Below, piece after piece: positions 4,387-8,547 of a DNA stretch of 8,547 bases. The notes under the pieces were generated by a model. The model ran no database searches, was not told the origin of the DNA, and was given only the letters and a program-made list of their open reading frames with translations. Each line of letters opens with the position of its first letter. Within the stretch, counting starts at the first letter, position 1. This DNA is from an uncultured bacterium. GTDB taxonomy: Bacteria > Patescibacteria > JAEDAM01 > Absconditabacterales > Absconditicoccaceae. Position numbers and translations under genes: made by a program. The DNA lies in assembly GCA_903904545.1 (NCBI GenBank), contig CAIVDB010000091.1, positions 1-8,547 on the forward strand, in the 5' to 3' direction.

Positions 4387-6189
4387 TTATAAAGTTGATT
4401 GTTTATATTTATCTTTTTTAGGTTGAGTATATTTTAAAAAAGGTTTAAGATTGTCTAAAAGTTTTTTTAAACTAACATCATCAATAGTTAATTTTTTATC
4501 TTCAAACTCTTTAAATGAACACAGTCTAACAGGTTTAATCTTCTTAGTTCCTTTTTGCTTTCCTATTCCAACCTTTGCAGTATTGGGAATAAGATAATGC
4601 GTTCCGCCCCCATATCTTTCCGCTATTTGATATTGAATAGAAGTTTTAGATTTATATTCTAAACAATCAATAACCTTATGTTCTTCTGCGGCTAACATCA
4701 AATCTTCTTTCAACCTTAATTTTATTTGTTCTATTAATTCTTTTTCATAAAACATAATATCAAGTTCTTTAACAATTTTAGGTTTCATATATTCTTCAAA
4801 AACTTTCATAATAACTTTTGGAGTATTTGTATTAAGTAATGTAGATTTATATTTTACTTCATCTTTTGAATTAACATAAAGATAACAATTCTTTGCAACA
4901 AACCAAATAAACTTCATATCTGTCTCAACTTCAAGATTAAATGTATCCATTGGAAAAGGAACATTAGATTTAACTTCTTCTATGAATTGTTTTACTATAT
5001 GTAATAATAATTCTTTATTGTTTTCTTTTTTAATTAAAACTTGTAAGTCATCAGGAATTTTTATAATAACATTATCAGTAAATCCATAGAGAACTTCATA
5101 ACCATTTTCTTCTAAAGTTTTTGCTAATTTCTTTAAACAAGTTCTTATCATAGAAGTGCAGTCAGCTGCAGCAATAGGATTATACAATGATTTAAAAACA
5201 GGATTGCCTGTTAATCCATAAAGAGAATTAATAACAATCTTATAAGATTTATCTTTGGGTTTATCTCCGGCTTTTTTTGCTTTTAATCTTTCTATTAAAA
5301 TATCTTTTAATGCTAATTCTATTTTACCTTGTTCTTTGTTATTGTATATTCCTTTCAAGTTAAAATAAGGTTTTCCATTCCAGCCCTCTTCTTCTTTACT
5401 ATAAAGATTACCCATCATTAATGCGTGAGGATAAGCAGAAGTAAAATCTATATTAACTATATTTCCTTTAACCTTTTCTAATCTTGGATTAATATGATGG
5501 GCACCCTCAAAAGATTTTTTAGTTCCCTCTTGCTTCTCTCCCCATTCAACTTTCAATCCAGCTTTGTTACATATTATTTCATAAGCAATACTAGAAAGAC
5601 TAGAAACTATATGTTTGTAATTTCTTTGTGCTTTTGCTGAAAGGAAACTTTTAATAGGTTTGAATTGTTCTTCATACCATTCAAATAACTTCTTTGTTAA
5701 AACTATATCTTGTTTGAGATAGATTTTTATTTCTATAATTTCTTCATTAGTCCATTCATCTTTCTGAAATATTTTATAATCAATATCTCCTTTAGAAATA
5801 TTATCTAATTTTAGAATGTTAATTATATTTTTGAGACTAAAAGATTTAATTTCAGTTCCCATTTGGATTAATTTATTCTTATTGAAGTGCCCAAAGTTTC
5901 CGGAACCTTTTTGTGCGGATATTTCATAAAGGTCTACAAAAATCTTATACTTGTTTTCTATTTCATAACCATTATTTGTTAGAATAGGATTATCAAAAGC
6001 CTTCCCATTAAAAGAAACAAGAACTCTATGTCTTTCCAATAAAGATTTGATTTCTTTTTCTTCTGTTCCTTTAAGTAAATGAAAAGTATCATCAATATAA
6101 CTATAAGCACCAAAGAATTTTACTTTTGCTGTATTAATATCTAAACTATCTGTTTCAATATCATAAATAAGAACATCTCTTGCTGTCAT
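4387..6189 (-). CDS. polB: Family B DNA polymerase with 3'-5' exonuclease motifs
   Basis: The 600-aa protein shows the family B motifs in order. Exo I is DIE (D10, E12), Exo II is FNGKAFD (N61, D66) and Exo III is YLKQD (Y157, D161). Motif A is DFTSAYP (D248-P254), motif B is KIVINSLYG (K317-G325), motif C is YGFTDN (368-373) and the KxY-like motif is AKNCYLY (K433, Y436). In motif C the first Asp of the usual DTD is Phe370, while D372, the metal-binding position, remains. The A-to-B spacing (about 63 residues) and B-to-C spacing (about 50) leave no room for the TPR1/TPR2 insertions of protein-primed enzymes, so it probably extends RNA or DNA primers. Its ATG overlaps the TGA of the helicase gene (ATGA), with AAGGAGG 7 nt upstream. 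It is shorter than cellular PolB, fitting a viral or plasmid enzyme. Confidence 0.9.
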   Translation of the reverse strand: MTARDVLIYDIETDSLDINTAKVKFFGAYSYIDDTFHLLKGTEEKEIKSLLERHRVLVSFNGKAFDNPILTNNGYEIENKYKIFVDLYEISAQKGSGNFGHFNKNKLIQMGTEIKSFSLKNIINILKLDNISKGDIDYKIFQKDEWTNEEIIEIKIYLKQDIVLTKKLFEWYEEQFKPIKSFLSAKAQRNYKHIVSSLSSIAYEIICNKAGLKVEWGEKQEGTKKSFEGAHHINPRLEKVKGNIVNIDFTSAYPHALMMGNLYSKEEEGWNGKPYFNLKGIYNNKEQGKIELALKDILIERLKAKKAGDKPKDKSYKIVINSLYGLTGNPVFKSLYNPIAAADCTSMIRTCLKKLAKTLEENGYEVLYGFTDNVIIKIPDDLQVLIKKENNKELLLHIVKQFIEEVKSNVPFPMDTFNLEVETDMKFIWFVAKNCYLYVNSKDEVKYKSTLLNTNTPKVIMKVFEEYMKPKIVKELDIMFYEKELIEQIKLRLKEDLMLAAEEHKVIDCLEYKSKTSIQYQIAERYGGGTHYLIPNTAKVGIGKQKGTKKIKPVRLCSFKEFEDKKLTIDDVSLKKLLDNLKPFLKYTQPKKDKYKQSTL

Positions 6190-8399
6190 ATTAATTCCTC
6201 CTTGTATAATTGAAGTTCTATTTTAGGGCTTCCTATTCCAAACTTGTCATACATATCTTTTCTGCTATAATTCGGATTTGCTTTAATCCATTCCAGGAGT
6301 TCTTCTTTTACAATGTTGGGTTTAATATCTTTACATTCTTCTGAATCATAAAATTGGGTTTCACGGTCAGATTTAGGTTTGTTGGGCTCTAAAATAGGAT
6401 TTATGACAGGAAGTTTTAGTTTTTGTGTAACCTGAGCAACCTTTGTCACCTCTAACCCCCCTTTAATCTCTATTAACTCTATAGCAGTTTTGCGAGTGGG
6501 TAACAGGTTACTTAGGTTGCTTAGGTTACACTCTTCTTTTACAAATACATATTCCCATTTAGCAGGTCTAATAACAGTTTTATCCCAAATACTTAATTTT
6601 ATTCCGCTCAAAATTCTCCCAATATATTTAATAAATTTTATAGCAAATTTAGTTTGTCCAGATTTTTCATTCCAATCAATATATGTAAATAAATCTCCCT
6701 CTTCTTTTATAATTTCTATAATATCAGACTTAGTTAATTTAGTATTAGGTTTCTTATTATAACACAATTCAAATAGTTCTTTCATCTCAGATGTTTCACT
6801 ATCAACTGATATACCTATCGCGTCTCCATCTTTTACACAAGGATTTCCATATCCAGCCGCTTCTAATATTCCTCCACATATCTTAGACCATTCATAGAAA
6901 GAAGCAAAAGGAATAGTTCCTGATTTTTGTCCTGTGTTAATCCAATTCTTAACTAAACAATAAAGAGAACTTAATATAATACTTCTATTTTCTTTTAACC
7001 AACCGTGTAAATCAGGATTTTCAAATATTCTTGAATTAGCATCTTCAATATCTAGAAACAATTTTACAAACCTACTTCTGTTTGCTAAGTCAGGAGTTAA
7101 AGTCATTCCAATATTTCCACTCAAACTAAAATCTAATTCATTACTGAATGTAACAATCTCACTTCTTCCTAAAATTCTATCAGACCATTTCTCAGAAGTA
7201 GTAACACTTTCAAAAACAGCATTATTTAAATGTCCTTTGTTATTAGAGAAGTGTAATCTTTTTCTTCCGTATATCATCGCTGATAGTAATTTCTTTTTTA
7301 ATTCTTCTGTATTGTTATTATCTTTATCTCCTGTTGAAATGGGTGGTTCTTCTAAAGCATAACCCTCATAAAGAATTCCAGTAAGTCCTGCGAGATAATC
7401 TTTCCCCGCTCTTTCTCTATTAGCTTCATAAATAAATATAGGAGTTCTAATACTAAAAGAAGAAAACATTCCTCTAATAAAAGGAGTAATGAAAGCAGCA
7501 AGAGCATTTGTTTTGTCTTGTTCAGATTTAAAACAAAACTCTTTGAAAAGAATATTAATATTATTTTTTGATTCTTCTAAAGTCATATTATCATTATCAA
7601 TCATAGGAGAGTTATAAGGAACCCAAGAGAAAAATCTTTTATCATATCCTTTATTGGGTAGTATTATTTCATTCTTCTCTTTTATTAAAATAGGTATTTG
7701 AACATTTAATATTCTATTTATAACAGGCATAACATCTCTAAAATTATCTGAAACAAGAACAACATTTGCAACACTATGCGACATAGATTTATCTATTTGC
7801 ATTGAGCTGTTCTTAGTATAAATTGTTGTCCAAGGAATAAAATATTTTTCTACTAGCGTTATAAATCTATTACTATCTACTTCAAGAAAACCATTATAAG
7901 AATAATCTTTTTCATTGATTTTAATTTTTCCTACTTCAACAATCTTTCTTGTATCTCCTCTATAGAAAAATATATCTTGTTTTTTAATCCTATGTGAAAG
8001 GTTAGTAGCAAAATCTGAAATCAATATTCCATTGTTTGGGAGTTCTATTCTTTTCTTCATTCCCATTAATTGAATTATATCATCATAATCTTCTTCTGAT
8101 AAATCTTCTTTCATTCTTCCTATAACCTCTTTAAATAAATCTCCTTTCAAAATAGTCTCCTTTTCTCCTGTTTCCTTTCCGTCAATACATCTTATTAATT
8201 TTTTAGTTAAAGCATAAGTTTCTAGAATATTAAAATGTTTATGAGAACTTTGGCAATATGCTTGGTTACTATTTGGAAATAAAATAAAACCATCTGTTCT
8301 TCCTCCCTGTAATCCACAATCAGGACAAATGGTTTTAAATGTTCCACTACTTGTTTCTGTTAAATCTTCCTCTTTGAATAGTTTTTTAATTTCAAACAT
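6186..8399 (-). CDS. Primase/helicase-like protein: zinc ribbon, SF3/D5-like ATPase, C-terminal wHTH
   Basis: The 737-aa protein starts with a zinc ribbon, C25-PD-C28 ... C49-x3-H53, like those of phage primase-helicases. No catalytic primase motifs are obvious in residues 60-290. The ATPase core begins at SEQDKTNALAAFITPFIRG (292-310). Its P-loop position reads NRERAGKD (327-334): K333 is kept, but the first Gly is Asn and the final Ser/Thr is Asp. The family-typical blocks LHFSNN (382-387), WSDRILGRS (405-413), SGN (427-429), NRSRF (440-444) and WSKICGGILEAAGY (504-517) follow. A linker (about 620-665) contains the tripeptide repeats NLS and VTQ-like, encoded by inverted 9-bp DNA units. The last 40 residues look like a winged helix. 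Likely role: unwinding at the fork for the adjacent polymerase. The ATG at 8399 has AAAGGTGA just upstream. Whether it also primes is unknown. Confidence 0.8.
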   Translation of the reverse strand: MFEIKKLFKEEDLTETSSGTFKTICPDCGLQGGRTDGFILFPNSNQAYCQSSHKHFNILETYALTKKLIRCIDGKETGEKETILKGDLFKEVIGRMKEDLSEEDYDDIIQLMGMKKRIELPNNGILISDFATNLSHRIKKQDIFFYRGDTRKIVEVGKIKINEKDYSYNGFLEVDSNRFITLVEKYFIPWTTIYTKNSSMQIDKSMSHSVANVVLVSDNFRDVMPVINRILNVQIPILIKEKNEIILPNKGYDKRFFSWVPYNSPMIDNDNMTLEESKNNINILFKEFCFKSEQDKTNALAAFITPFIRGMFSSFSIRTPIFIYEANRERAGKDYLAGLTGILYEGYALEEPPISTGDKDNNNTEELKKKLLSAMIYGRKRLHFSNNKGHLNNAVFESVTTSEKWSDRILGRSEIVTFSNELDFSLSGNIGMTLTPDLANRSRFVKLFLDIEDANSRIFENPDLHGWLKENRSIILSSLYCLVKNWINTGQKSGTIPFASFYEWSKICGGILEAAGYGNPCVKDGDAIGISVDSETSEMKELFELCYNKKPNTKLTKSDIIEIIKEEGDLFTYIDWNEKSGQTKFAIKFIKYIGRILSGIKLSIWDKTVIRPAKWEYVFVKEECNLSNLSNLLPTRKTAIELIEIKGGLEVTKVAQVTQKLKLPVINPILEPNKPKSDRETQFYDSEECKDIKPNIVKEELLEWIKANPNYSRKDMYDKFGIGSPKIELQLYKEELI
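6425..6531. repeat. Inverted arrays of a 9-bp iteron inside the helicase gene
   Basis: Left array (plus strand): GTAACCTGA, GCAACCTTT, GTCACCTCT (6427-6453). Right array (minus strand, from 6529 down to 6503): GTAACCTAA, GCAACCTAA, GTAACCTGT. With flanks, the arms 6425-6458 and 6498-6531 are inverted copies matching at 28 of 34 positions, and their outer 18 bp match at 17, with a 39-bp spacer. Because the unit is 9 bp, each array is in frame: the right one encodes CNLSNLSNLL (residues 624-633), the left one VTKVAQVTQ (651-659). A hairpin in single-stranded DNA or mRNA is possible. Confidence 0.85.
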
Positions 8400-8402
8400 C
8401 TT

Positions 8403-8410
8403 TCACCTTT
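8403..8410 (-). promoter_or_regulatory. Archaeal-type Shine-Dalgarno site AAAGGTGA for the helicase gene
   Basis: AAAGGTGA precedes the ATG at 8399 by 3 nt. GGTGA matches the complement of the archaeal 16S rRNA 3' end and supports this start over later in-frame Met codons. Confidence 0.7.
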
Positions 8411-8416
8411 ATTTTT

Positions 8417-8547
8417 TTAATCTATATCATCTTGACATTGTGGGGCGTCGCAACCATCACAATAATTATCTTCAATATCCAATTCTCTATCACAAAAAAT
8501 ACATCTCTTAGTTCCATTATTAAAATCTATTAGTTGAATTTGTTTTG
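8417..8547 (-). CDS. Zinc-binding protein, C-terminal part (5' end beyond right edge)
   Basis: The frame enters from the right edge and ends with TAA at 8417-8419; 42 residues are visible. Cysteines are arranged as CIFC ... YCDGC ... QC, giving two CxxC pairs 13 residues apart and a fifth Cys five residues after the last pair, followed by a very acidic tail (QDDID). This is a zinc-ribbon or double-treble pattern. It ends 17 nt before the helicase start, in the same direction, so it is probably in the same operon. The acidic end differs from the basic tails of the other small zinc proteins and suggests a protein rather than DNA partner. Start and full length are unknown. Confidence 0.65.
   Translation of the reverse strand, partial: KQIQLIDFNNGTKRCIFCDRELDIEDNYCDGCDAPQCQDDID

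Noticed and set aside
6490..6762. Rightward 90-aa open frame
   Set aside because: Antisense to the helicase gene; its Leu/Arg repeat at the start is the complement of the 9-bp iterons.
8329..8511. Rightward 60-aa open frame
   Set aside because: Antisense to the start of the helicase gene and to the partial zinc protein, both of which have clear motifs.

Overview
The window looks like part of a compact, AT-rich archaeal virus or plasmid. The archaeal signs are TATA-type promoter elements (one exactly 25 nt ahead of a start codon that lacks a Shine-Dalgarno sequence), GGTG/GGAGG-type ribosome binding sites, heavy use of AGA/AGG and ATA codons, and a run of very small Cys4 zinc-ribbon proteins. 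The host lineage cannot be told from the sequence. A bacterial element using a family B polymerase is less likely but not excluded.

Right to centre (8547 to 3537, all minus strand): one tight replication operon. In order of transcription it holds a small zinc-binding protein cut by the window edge, a 737-aa primase/helicase-like protein (N-terminal zinc ribbon, central SF3/D5-like ATPase, C-terminal winged-helix-like tail), a 600-aa family B DNA polymerase with proofreading motifs, a 140-aa PD-(D/E)XK nuclease of the Hjc/VRR-NUC type, and three tiny genes (41, 50 and 59 aa). Most neighbours overlap by ATGA or sit within a few bases, so translation is probably coupled.

Centre to left (3454 to 1090, minus strand): a second operon, behind a candidate promoter whose TATA element is enclosed by a 9-bp inverted repeat. 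It encodes a 62-aa zinc ribbon, a 49-aa zinc ribbon, a 147-aa unknown protein, a 68-aa membrane protein with a lysine-rich tail, a 66-aa acidic protein, a 46-aa single-span membrane protein and a 334-aa P-loop ATPase. ATPase plus small membrane proteins suggests a virion-assembly, DNA-packaging or DNA-transfer module; this is inference.

Left (1 to about 1089): almost 1 kb without a convincing gene, rich in structure. It has a leftward partial gene with a leaderless-type promoter, a pair of inverted TATA-containing elements, a 12-bp palindrome, nine perfect tandem copies of a 12-bp iteron plus a degenerate tenth, a family of AAAGACC repeats, a 36-bp imperfect direct repeat 62 bp apart, and a set of competing palindromes just past the end of the ATPase gene. 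It is the best candidate for a replication origin or control region.

The most unusual points are: (1) two inverted arrays of a 9-bp iteron embedded in frame in the helicase gene, producing two different tripeptide repeats from the same DNA unit; (2) a polymerase motif C reading YGFTDN instead of YGDTDS; (3) degenerate Walker motifs in the helicase; (4) seven overlapping or densely packed microgenes, several of them Cys4 proteins under 50 aa.
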